From: Saprospiraceae bacterium | GTDB lineage: Bacteria > Bacteroidota > Bacteroidia > Chitinophagales > Saprospiraceae | Length of the DNA stretch: 8,538 nucleotides | Assembly: GCA_027009605.1 (NCBI GenBank) | Contig: JALVCY010000526.1 | Location: 1 to 8,538, forward strand | Direction: 5' to 3' | Shown here: positions 1 to 5,575 of the stretch, one piece after another | Layout: the number at the start of each line of letters is the position of its first letter | Numbering within the stretch: position 1 is the first letter of the stretch | The notes under the pieces: generated by a model | What the model was told of the DNA's origin: nothing | What the model saw: only the letters and a program-made list of their open reading frames with translations | Database searches by the model: none | Position numbers and translations under genes: made by a program

Positions 1-172
1 TTAAACATAAAGTATGTGGATGCTCTAATCTCCTGTGTGCAATTCTTGGCTCACCAATCTTTCCGCTGCGCTCCAAGCTTAGCGATCCGTTTTTGTGGGA
101 AAGCTTGAGCATGGTGTAGTGGATGCTCTAATCTCCTATGCGTGATTCTTGGCTCACCTGCCGATTCCTATC
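1..172. repeat. Interspersed repeat unit, copy 1 (cut by window edge)
   Basis: Bases 1-127 are identical to 363-489. The unit proper starts at GTGGATGC (16), contains TTGGCTCACCAATCT (46-60) and AGCTTAGCGATCCG (76-89), and then restarts at 119 with a second GTGGATGC and another GATTCTTGGCTCACC, an internal period of 103 bases. It ends in the hairpin-forming CCGATTCCTATCGG (161-174). The left arm of the associated inverted repeat would lie before the window. Confidence 0.92.
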
Positions 173-174
173 GG
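151..174. repeat. 24-base inverted match to element B (5630-5653)
   Basis: The end of repeat copy 1, GGCTCACC followed by CCGATTCCTATCGG, is the reverse complement of 5630-5653 at 22 of 24 positions. The CCGAT-TCCT-ATCGG part can itself fold as a 5-base-pair hairpin. This ties the direct repeat units and the inverted-repeat elements into one family present in both orientations. Confidence 0.8.
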
Positions 175-218
175 CTCTGCGCTGTATTCCAAGCAAAAGA
201 TTAAAAACGTCCACTCAT

Positions 219-451
219 CGGATCGCTAAGCTCGTAGCCTTTTGACGACGAAGTCGAAAAAAGGTGGAGAGATTGGTGAGCCAAACCGTTCGCACAAGAC
301 CAAGAAAAAGATACTACATTTGCTTGGCTTCATGTATGATTTCCGGAATTTTTGCAAAAAAGTTAAACATAAAGTATGTGGATGCTCTAATCTCCTGTGT
401 GCAATTCTTGGCTCACCAATCTTTCCGCTGCGCTCCAAGCTTAGCGATCCG
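219..451. repeat. Inverted-repeat element A (MITE-like or hairpin-forming)
   Basis: The outer arms CGGATCGCTAAGCT (219-232) and AGCTTAGCGATCCG (438-451) are perfect reverse complements over 14 bases. The inner arms AGATTGGTGAGCCAA (270-284) and TTGGCTCACCAATCT (408-422) are perfect over 15 bases. The arms are separated by an asymmetric internal loop and a ~120-base centre. No transposase frame lies inside. Element B at 5576-5782 has the same architecture, so it is a dispersed family. A non-autonomous transposable element or a structured RNA element both fit. Confidence 0.85.
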
Positions 452-534
452 TTTTTGTGGGAAAGCTTGAGCATGGTGTAGTGGATGCTTTGGTCTTTAG
501 TGCGTGATTCTTGGCTCACCTGTCGATTCCTATC
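363..534. repeat. Interspersed repeat unit, copy 2
   Basis: Identical to copy 1 over 127 bases (363-489) and to copy 3 over 103 bases (397-499 equals 913-1015). After position 489 it follows copy 3 rather than copy 1 (TGCTTTGGTCTTTA), so the copies are mosaics of each other. The unit ends at CGATTCCTATC (524-534), after which unrelated palindromic sequence begins. Confidence 0.92.
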
Positions 535-581
535 TATTCCCTACTCTTACTTTTGGAACCTTCAATCTTTACTCCAAGAGA

Positions 582-612
582 ACTTTCCAAAAGTTTAAAA
601 CTTTTGGAAAGT
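582..612. repeat. Perfect 31-base palindrome
   Basis: ACTTTCCAAAAGTTT (582-596) and its exact complement AAACTTTTGGAAAGT (598-612) flank a single A. It lies about 50 bases after repeat copy 2. No T-run follows on either side that would make it a standard terminator. A related right flank, TATTTTGGAGATTGGGAG (658-675), recurs after the palindrome at 1058-1152. Confidence 0.85.
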
Positions 613-692
613 GGTCATATATTTTATTGGGTTAGAAAAAAGTATCTTTTTTTGCTGTATTTTGGAGATTGGGAGAGCAAGCCGCTTAAAGG

Positions 693-714
693 TCTTGGAA
701 CTTTAGTTCCAAGA
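693..714. repeat. 10-base-pair hairpin
   Basis: TCTTGGAACT (693-702), a two-base spacer and AGTTCCAAGA (705-714) form a perfect short-loop inverted repeat. There is no adjacent gene or T-run, and its role is unknown. Confidence 0.75.
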
Positions 715-893
715 TGTAGCAAATGAGCGAAGCAAATTTGCGCCACGTGCTCCTGAAAGAAACAGGTTCGGTGTCTTCTCTCGTAGTTTTCTCGATACTC
801 CGGCCGTCGGTCTTCAGATAAATTTGGCTCTACCATCGGTACTTTCGAATTCATTCGGGAGACGGAAAGATGGAAAAAGTTTGGCAGAAGGTA

Positions 894-1049
894 GTGGATG
901 TTTTAATCTTCAGTGTGCAATTCTTGGCTCACCAATCTTTCCGCTGCGCTCCAAGCTTAGCGATCCGTTTTTGTGGGAAAGCTTGAGCATGGTGTAGTGG
1001 ATGCTTTGGTCTTTAATGCGTGATTCTTGGCTCATCTGTCGATCCTATC
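894..1049. repeat. Interspersed repeat unit, copy 3
   Basis: This aligns with 378-534 at an offset of 516, with a 103-base exact core (913-1015). It carries the right-arm motifs TTGGCTCACCAATCT (924-938) and AGCTTAGCGATCCG (954-967), but no matching left arm is found in the preceding 180 bases, so it is a solo right half. The last part has CTCATCTGTCGATCCTATC in place of CTCACCTGTCGATTCCTATC. Confidence 0.92.
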
Positions 1050-1057
1050 AATACTCT

Positions 1058-1152
1058 CCCCAAAATATTTAAAGGCCGTCGGGGGTTTCCTTGTGAAACT
1101 CCTACGGGGATTTTTGAGGATTTCATAAAAAAAGTCTTTAAATATTTTGGGG
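1058..1152. repeat. Long 95-base inverted repeat beyond the lipoprotein operon
   Basis: CCCCAAAATATTTAAAG (1058-1074) and CTTTAAATATTTTGGGG (1136-1152) are perfect 17-base arms. Between them a second hairpin can form from CCGTCGGGGGTTTC and GAAACTCCTACGG around the loop CTTGT. The structure lies 69 bases past the stop of the 1221-1583 gene on the minus strand, so it could stabilise or end the operon transcript, but no T-run follows the outer stem on that strand. It directly follows repeat copy 3. Confidence 0.8.
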
Positions 1153-1220
1153 ATTGGGAGCAAGAACTATAACGTGGACTATTCCAAATTTCTTAACTCT
1201 TCATTCTGCATTCTTCCGGG

Positions 1221-1583
1221 CTAGCGCTCCACCGACGATGTATCTTTGCGGGTATCCAAGGGCTCATTTTTCAAGAATGGCTGAACAGGCAAAGAATCGG
1301 CAATCGGTTTGGGGTCTATAAAAGCCGGCTTAGGCGGGACAACAGGGAGTTTGGCTTGGATGGAATCTATGACCAAAGCTTCTTGGAGAAGAATTGAATC
1401 CGCAATCTCAGCGGCCTTCTCATTCAATTTTTTGTTACAATTCTCTTTTTTTTCTTCGACGTGCTTGGCGATTCTGTCTTTCAATGCTCTTTGGAGATAC
1501 TCCTTTTGGGTTTCCGGTTTTTTCCGGCAGGAGAGCCCCAAGATGAGCATAAGGAGTAGGAATATCTTACTTGTTTTCTGCAT
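1221..1583 (-). CDS. Small lipoprotein with proline-rich tail, unknown function (second of a paralogous pair)
   Basis: This is a 120-residue protein starting with ATG at 1583, inside the end of the preceding gene. The signal peptide ends in lipobox LGLSC with C19 lipidated, followed by basic RKK, so it lacks the acidic start of its neighbour. Residues 25-78 are charged and likely helical (KEYLQRALKDRIAKHVEEKK), with C49 and DSIL at 62-65, again C-x12-DSIL. From about residue 80 the protein turns proline-rich (PVVPPKP, FIDPKP), which may act as a spacer across the periplasm or peptidoglycan. No known family is recognised. It is the last gene of the apparent operon; downstream lies a repeat-rich gene-free region with a long palindrome at 1058-1152. 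Confidence 0.8.
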   Translation of the reverse strand: MQKTSKIFLLLMLILGLSCRKKPETQKEYLQRALKDRIAKHVEEKKENCNKKLNEKAAEIADSILLQEALVIDSIQAKLPVVPPKPAFIDPKPIADSLPVQPFLKNEPLDTRKDTSSVER

Positions 1584-1836
1584 TTTCCAAGGCTTCTCTT
1601 CTTAAAATATCTTCTACTTCTTGACGGCGTACCACCAAGATAGAATCGACCATACCGTCTATCCGTTGCGCTGTAAATATCGAGCATTGGACGGCTAATT
1701 CACTATCTAATACAACCCGCTCCTTTCGGAAAAGAGAATCGAGAATCCGCCGGGTCTTGTAGTCCTTTGAAAAATCCTTTCCATCGTCACAGCCCAATAG
1801 TAAACTACCCACCAAAATAATCAAAATCCATCGCAT
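1567..1836 (-). CDS. Small lipoprotein, unknown function (first of a paralogous pair)
   Basis: This is an 89-residue protein. The signal peptide MRWILIILVGS leads to a clear lipobox LLLGC, with C16 lipidated. The mature protein begins CDDGKD; acidic residues just after the cysteine resemble surface-export signals described in some Bacteroidota, which is only suggestive here. The mature part is charged and probably helical, with no known domain. It has a second cysteine at C51 followed, 12 residues later, by DSIL (64-67), the same spacing seen in the next gene. The ATG at 1836 directly follows the lptB stop and the 3' end overlaps the next gene by 17 bases, so the three are almost surely co-translated. 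A link to LptB function is inference from position alone. Confidence 0.82.
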   Translation of the reverse strand: MRWILIILVGSLLLGCDDGKDFSKDYKTRRILDSLFRKERVVLDSELAVQCSIFTAQRIDGMVDSILVVRRQEVEDILRREALENAENK

Positions 1837-2589
1837 CTATCGCTCTTTTTCCAAGTCAATAATCTTTCGTTTCAACTCAAACTGTGAGCCCAAATACAGC
1901 TTACGCACCAACTCATCATTGGCCAAATCTTCAGACGTCCCTGTCCGCAAGATGTTTCCTTCAAACATCAGATAGGCTCGATCCGTAATGGACAAGGTCT
2001 CTTGTACATTATGGTCGGTGATTAAGATGCCTATATTTTTTGTCCGTAATTTGGCGACGATGTATTGGATGTCTTCCACGGCGATGGGGTCAATCCCTGC
2101 AAAAGGCTCGTCCAACAAGATAAATTTTGGGGAAGTCGCCAAAGCTCGTGCAATCTCCGTCCGCCTGCGCTCGCCGCCGGAAAGCGTATCGCCATTGCTT
2201 TTGCGCACTTTTTCAAGACCAAACTCATCAATCAAGCTTTCGAGTTTTTCGGCTTGCTCGGCTTTAGATAGGTTCGTAAATTGCAAAATGGACTTGATAT
2301 TGTCTTCGACACTTAGCTTTCTAAAGACGGAAGCTTCTTGGGGCAGGTAGCCGATGCCTTCTTGTGCCCGCTTGTACATCGGCAAGTCGGTAATTTCCAT
2401 ATCGTCTAGGAATACTTTGCCGAAGTTAGGCTTAATAAAGCCCACAATCATATAAAATGACGTCGTTTTTCCGGCGCCATTAGGCCCTAGCAGACCCACT
2501 ATTTCTCCTTGGTTGACTTCTACCGACACGCCTTTGACTACTTCTCGCCGGCCGTATATTTTCTTTAAGTCTTCAGCTCTTAGTTTCAT
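1837..2589 (-). CDS. lptB: LPS export ABC transporter ATP-binding protein LptB
   Basis: This is a 250-residue cytoplasmic ATPase, close to the usual ~240. Walker A is GPNGAGKTT (35-43), the Q-loop glutamine is Q84 in YLPQE, the ABC signature is LSGGE (136-140), Walker B is FILLDEP (156-162) with catalytic E161, and the H-loop is H193. LptB-specific traits are DHNVQETL (192-199) and the C-terminal LYLGSQFELKRK, matching the DHNVRETL and YLG-x-x-F ending of characterised LptB. A dimer of LptB with LptF/LptG drives lipopolysaccharide from the inner membrane into the Lpt bridge. No other lpt gene is in the window. The start is ATG at 2589, 13 bases after a 58-base hairpin and without a Shine-Dalgarno sequence. 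The TAG stop abuts the next gene's ATG directly, which suggests translational coupling. Confidence 0.95.
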   Translation of the reverse strand: MKLRAEDLKKIYGRREVVKGVSVEVNQGEIVGLLGPNGAGKTTSFYMIVGFIKPNFGKVFLDDMEITDLPMYKRAQEGIGYLPQEASVFRKLSVEDNIKSILQFTNLSKAEQAEKLESLIDEFGLEKVRKSNGDTLSGGERRRTEIARALATSPKFILLDEPFAGIDPIAVEDIQYIVAKLRTKNIGILITDHNVQETLSITDRAYLMFEGNILRTGTSEDLANDELVRKLYLGSQFELKRKIIDLEKER

Positions 2590-2602
2590 CGGTTGATTTT
2601 TT

Positions 2603-2660
2603 GTAACTATTTAGGTACCCACTATTTTTTGCCTTAAAATAGGAGCACCTAAACAGTTAC
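2603..2660 (-). promoter_or_regulatory. 58-base intergenic RNA hairpin before lptB
   Basis: On the minus-strand RNA, a 14-base arm at 2660-2647 pairs with 2616-2603. Next, GCUC pairs with GGGU (one bulged U), and CUAUUUU pairs with AAAAUAG, closing a 7-base loop AAGGCAA. That is about 25 pairs with three G.U wobbles and one bulge. In the plus-strand RNA the same three positions would be A.C mismatches, so the structure favours the minus transcript. The stem's first base is the last base of the upstream Ser codon, so the stop codon lies in the stem. The 3' foot is 13 bases from the lptB ATG. No U-run follows on the minus strand, so it is not a classical terminator there; on the plus strand a run of eight Ts follows (2663-2670). 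Processing, mRNA stabilisation or control of lptB translation are all possible. Confidence 0.65.
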
Positions 2661-4282
2661 GATTTTTTTTCGGGTGCTTGCCCCATCTTCGTCGGCGTCC
2701 AAATGACTTCCAAATCCCAATTTGCACGCAACTTATCCAAAGATTTAACGAAAATGCGCTCGGGTTGTTGGGCGTGTAGATAATTTCCGGGGTCCCAGAC
2801 GCCATTTTGGTTATCATCTTCGATTAATTCCAGCGAATAATCCCCCGGCGGCAATAGTTTCCACTCTACCACCTGTTTTTTTCCTTTCGGCAAAATCTCC
2901 ATCTGTTTTTCTTGTCCCTTGGTCAGCAAGCGGAGCACATACTGCTTGGTGGAATCCGGCGGCTGAATCGTTAATTGTATATTTCCCAAGTCTTCCTTTG
3001 AGATGGGGGTTATTTTTTGCGCAAGCGTATCTTCTAAAAAATGGTCATTCAATGCCCGGATTCCTTTCGGAAAAATAGTCAACCGATAAGTAGATTTTTC
3101 CTGCCAAGGAAAACCTATCTGCAAGACTTTCGGGTTTTTGGGGCTTATTTGGATGGTTGTTGGCAGCTTGTCGGTCAGACTGTCTTTCGACAAAATAATG
3201 AGAGAATCATTCCACGATTTTACCGGAAGGTTAAACTCGATGGAAACCGGATGATTGGGCATTGCGGATAGTGTCCCCTTTTTGCCGGCCAATGCCTGAC
3301 AATGAATCGAGCGGATAGAAGGCAGCCGGGACTTGGGGCGCAAGGAAATCGTATCCACCGCCTTTTTTTCCGAAAGGATAATCAACTTCGACGTCGTATC
3401 GACCCCGGAATACCATATTTTTATAGAATCCCCTTTTTCAAGGTATTTAAATGCCTGTACATGCTCCGGTTGAAAATCCGGTGCTAAAGGTGTGCGATTA
3501 AATTCGAGAAGTTTCACCCCATTGGCGATATTCTTGACTCCTTTGAGTTTGAGCGGCAACCGTTCGGGCGACAGCCTAAAAGTCAAGGGCGGCGTCGTAT
3601 CACTGACCGTCAGCCGTTTGGACAAAAAGCCTATAGGCTCATCCGGCTGACTAAATAAATAGTTAAAATCCTGATCTTTGAGTGCAAATGCCTTATACTG
3701 CCCCGCACGAACATGGTGGATGGCAAATTGACCGGTTTTGTCCGAAATTCCCAAATAATAGGGCTTCTCTTGATAGACCACAGAATCGCCATCGCTTGCG
3801 TATAACATGACATTTACGTTTTCAACAGGCTTATGCGTGTAAGCATCCACCACTTTTCCGGTAACGGTCAAAGAGTCTATGGCGTCACCGGTCGAAAACA
3901 CATAAGTCAATCCTTTGGCCGGGTTGGCTTCGGTCAAGTCCACAATGGCCGAACCGAAATTAATGGAATAGGTCGTATTGTCCTTAAGGACTTCGTCTTT
4001 ATCAAACTCAAAAACAACTGTTTTGCGCTTCAGGGTGATTTTTGGGCGCTTGGCCAATGGTGGAGACACCAACACATTTTTAAACACATTATTCAGTCGT
4101 ACCCATTCATTGAAACTCAATTTTATCTCTTTGGGGTGGTAATGGGTTGCCCCCAAGGGGCTGGAGTGGAGAGTATCCAATTGCGGGGGAGTGATGTCCT
4201 TCTCACCCCCTTCCAAAGGCGTGATTTGGGCACATCGAAACAGTGAAAACACCAGCAACAAAAAGAAAAATAGTCGAGTCAT
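2657..4282 (-). CDS. Ig-like (Big_5/SbsA-type) domain lipoprotein of Bacteroidota
   Basis: This is a 541-residue protein. Residues 1-16 are a lipoprotein signal peptide with C17 as the lipidated cysteine; the lipobox SLFRC is unusual because R precedes C. After CAQITPLEGGEKD comes an Ig-like domain at about 30-133, with hallmarks of this Bacteroidota family: DITPPQLDTLHSSP, IKLSFNEWVRL, NTTYSINFGSAI and YVFSTG. A carboxypeptidase-regulatory/CnaB-like beta domain follows at about 138-210 (VTGKVVDAYT, DKTGQFAIHHVRAGQY). A second weaker Ig-like stretch lies at about 340-440. The C-terminal domain contains DDNQNGVWDPG (489-499), which looks like a calcium-type loop. The protein is probably anchored to the outer membrane. 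The family is common near envelope genes but its function is not established. The TAA stop is the first codon inside the hairpin that precedes lptB. Confidence 0.9.
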   Translation of the reverse strand: MTRLFFFLLLVFSLFRCAQITPLEGGEKDITPPQLDTLHSSPLGATHYHPKEIKLSFNEWVRLNNVFKNVLVSPPLAKRPKITLKRKTVVFEFDKDEVLKDNTTYSINFGSAIVDLTEANPAKGLTYVFSTGDAIDSLTVTGKVVDAYTHKPVENVNVMLYASDGDSVVYQEKPYYLGISDKTGQFAIHHVRAGQYKAFALKDQDFNYLFSQPDEPIGFLSKRLTVSDTTPPLTFRLSPERLPLKLKGVKNIANGVKLLEFNRTPLAPDFQPEHVQAFKYLEKGDSIKIWYSGVDTTSKLIILSEKKAVDTISLRPKSRLPSIRSIHCQALAGKKGTLSAMPNHPVSIEFNLPVKSWNDSLIILSKDSLTDKLPTTIQISPKNPKVLQIGFPWQEKSTYRLTIFPKGIRALNDHFLEDTLAQKITPISKEDLGNIQLTIQPPDSTKQYVLRLLTKGQEKQMEILPKGKKQVVEWKLLPPGDYSLELIEDDNQNGVWDPGNYLHAQQPERIFVKSLDKLRANWDLEVIWTPTKMGQAPEKKS

Positions 4283-4300
4283 AGAGGATTCGGTTGGTTG

Positions 4301-5248
4301 CTAATCTAAGGCTTTTTTTACAAGTTTATTGCTTGTACCGAAGAGATACAACAAAGCTGACGGGAAAATAATATAAGTCAATGGCAACATCTGACGAGTC
4401 TCGGAGATAATCCCCGTTATCATGTGTGGAATAATAAATAATGGGACTGTCCACAAGGCGCGCTGTAAAAAACGGGGTTTGTCCTTCATCTTCAAAAATG
4501 CCAATACCCAAAAGATATGAAACAACAAAATCGGAAACCGAATCACACTAATATTTCCCGGAAGGTGATACGCCCCGCCTAAATGCGGCGCATCCCGTGT
4601 CAAATACCGGATATACCCCACCACCCCAAAAGCAGGCGCTATTAACACCAACATCTTGGCCGCAATCTGTATCAAATGCTTCATATCCCACCGCTCAAAT
4701 CTATCAAAAAAATACAGCGCCGGCAAAAACAGCATCGTTTCATTATTGACCGCTCCAATCAACAAAATGACGGCAAAAGCAATATCTTTTTTCTCCCGAA
4801 TCGCCCAAATTCCCAGCACAAAAGTAACCATCAGCAGAGACGCACTTTCCTGCAAATGATTCCTGAATGTAAACGGCATCGTCACCGCCAATAACATGAC
4901 GCTCAAAAAGGCTAATTCTTGACTCAACCACTTGCGCGCATACAAAAAGAAGAGTGCAAAGGACAAAAACGTAAACAAACGCCGCTGTAATTCATAAGAT
5001 TCTTGCACCGTATAGCCGATGGTTCTCCTAAAAAATTCCGGCACCAAAAATTGAAAAAGCCGGGATTGTTCATTATTGGTAAATGTGCCGGCCAGCAAAG
5101 ATTGATGATTGTGGTCTAGCGTACCATCTGTCCAAGCGGGGGTCATGGTGATTTTGACTTCCGTCAAATGTACCGCCGTGAAAGCAAAAATAATAAAAAA
5201 AACTAGTCGATGATCTGTCTTTAGCCAATTCCAAACTTGAGTAAGCAT
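4301..5248 (-). CDS. Polytopic inner-membrane protein of unknown function, possibly GT-C-like
   Basis: This is 315 residues from ATG at 5248. An in-frame TTG at 5263 would add five residues, but it overlaps a promoter-like TATCTTTG, so I prefer the ATG. About nine hydrophobic segments are visible, roughly at residues 15-30, 92-104, 109-125, 135-150, 155-180, 200-220, 240-260, 270-290 and 295-310. A long polar loop after the first helix carries WTDGTLDHNH and RLFQFLVPEFF. Other notable motifs are NNETMLFLP in the fifth segment and SETRQMLPL before the last. The layout (one helix, a large acidic loop, then a helix bundle with N-x-E-T) resembles GT-C-fold glycosyltransferase-like membrane proteins, where an acidic residue in the first loop is catalytic. 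That is inference from layout only. It leads the operon, with 18 bases to the next gene. Confidence 0.8.
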   Translation of the reverse strand: MLTQVWNWLKTDHRLVFFIIFAFTAVHLTEVKITMTPAWTDGTLDHNHQSLLAGTFTNNEQSRLFQFLVPEFFRRTIGYTVQESYELQRRLFTFLSFALFFLYARKWLSQELAFLSVMLLAVTMPFTFRNHLQESASLLMVTFVLGIWAIREKKDIAFAVILLIGAVNNETMLFLPALYFFDRFERWDMKHLIQIAAKMLVLIAPAFGVVGYIRYLTRDAPHLGGAYHLPGNISVIRFPILLFHIFWVLAFLKMKDKPRFLQRALWTVPLFIIPHMITGIISETRQMLPLTYIIFPSALLYLFGTSNKLVKKALD

Positions 5249-5260
5249 ACGTTTTTGCGA

Positions 5261-5268
5261 CAAAGATA
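5261..5268 (-). promoter_or_regulatory. Candidate Bacteroidota -7 promoter element (TATCTTTG) for the 4301-5248 operon
   Basis: The minus strand reads TATCTTTG, an exact match to the TAnnTTTG -7 consensus of the primary Bacteroidota sigma factor. No good TTG appears at the expected -33 position about 19-21 bases upstream, so the match is one-sided. Transcription would start only a few bases before the ATG at 5248, giving a very short leader. If real, it drives the membrane protein, Ig-like lipoprotein, lptB and both small lipoproteins, and it rules out the upstream TTG start. Confidence 0.5.
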
Positions 5269-5352
5269 CGCTTTCTCTTGTAATTGGAGTAGAATTAGTT
5301 TACCTGTAGGGACGCACGGGTGGGCGGCATCCTAAACCCCAAGATGATTGAA

Positions 5353-5405
5353 CCACGAAAGACACGACTTTTTTTTAACCACGAAAAACACGAAAGACAC
5401 GAAAA
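5353..5405. repeat. CACGAAA-type short repeat cluster, copy 1
   Basis: Five units of about nine bases (CACGAAAAA or CACGAAAGA) are arranged as two units, a T-run with AA, then three units. The same arrangement recurs at 5435-5487. Sequences of this type are scattered in the intergenic regions of many environmental bacteria and look low-complexity; no function is assigned. Confidence 0.85.
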
Positions 5406-5434
5406 TATGACGTGTACATTTGAACTCGTTTGAG

Positions 5435-5487
5435 CCACGAAAAACACGACTTTTTTTAACCACGAAAAACACGAAAAACACGAAAAA
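5435..5487. repeat. CACGAAA-type short repeat cluster, copy 2
   Basis: The same two-units, T-run, three-units layout as 5353-5405, shifted by 82 bases and differing mainly by single G/A changes and one T in the T-run. The 30 bases between the copies (5406-5434) are unrelated. Confidence 0.85.
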
Positions 5488-5575
5488 TTCCCAAGATGGA
5501 GTCTAAGGCTAAAATCAAACAATTACCTTTTGTCAGCAAATCCGTATCATCTGTTTGGTTTCCGTGCTCCGCTCC

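Larger units (their letters stand above)
1..1220. other. Gene-free repeat mosaic downstream of the lipoprotein operon
   Basis: No reading frame here has a credible start, codon pattern or recognisable product; the short open frames run through repeats in both directions. The stretch is built from three copies of a ~155-base unit (16-172, 378-534, 894-1049), one complete inverted-repeat element (219-451), and palindromes at 582-612, 693-714 and 1058-1152. The part at 715-893 holds no repeat I can match, only a short palindrome GCAAATTTGC (732-741) and CGAATTCATTCG. The part at 1165-1220 is AT-rich, and its minus strand reads like degenerate GAATGAAGA-type sequence. Confidence 0.8.

Noticed and set aside
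315..322. Plus-strand TACATTTG matching the TAnnTTTG promoter pattern
   Set aside because: There is no -33 TTG at the right distance and no gene downstream on that strand; it lies in the centre of the inverted-repeat element.
226..519. Open frames on both strands (226-519 minus, 242-481 plus, 264-470 plus)
   Set aside because: They run through the inverted-repeat element and repeat copy 2 in several frames at once, with no start signal or protein-like composition; they are by-products of the repeat sequence.
624..854. 76-codon minus-strand frame across the 693-714 hairpin
   Set aside because: It covers palindromic DNA, its composition is unlike the real genes, and no recognisable domain or start context is present.
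1..1049. Possible CRISPR array, because identical repeats recur
   Set aside because: The units are about 155 bases, only three, at irregular spacing (362 and 516 bases), with no short uniform repeats or spacers and no cas genes.
1214..1233. Similarity of CTTCCGGGCTAGCGCTCC at the end of the last lipoprotein gene to CTTTCCGCTGCGCTCC in the repeat family
   Set aside because: It is short with gaps and substitutions, and no other part of the repeat is nearby; chance resemblance is more likely.
2603..2670. Intrinsic terminator for plus-strand transcription (hairpin plus eight Ts)
   Set aside because: No plus-strand gene exists upstream to terminate, and the stem is weaker on that strand (three A.C mismatches); the T-run is the antisense of lysine codons at the end of the lipoprotein gene.
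5295..5522. 75-codon minus-strand frame giving repeated FSCFSCFSWLKK-like residues
   Set aside because: It is a translation of the CACGAAA short repeats; the apparent protein periodicity simply mirrors the DNA repeat.
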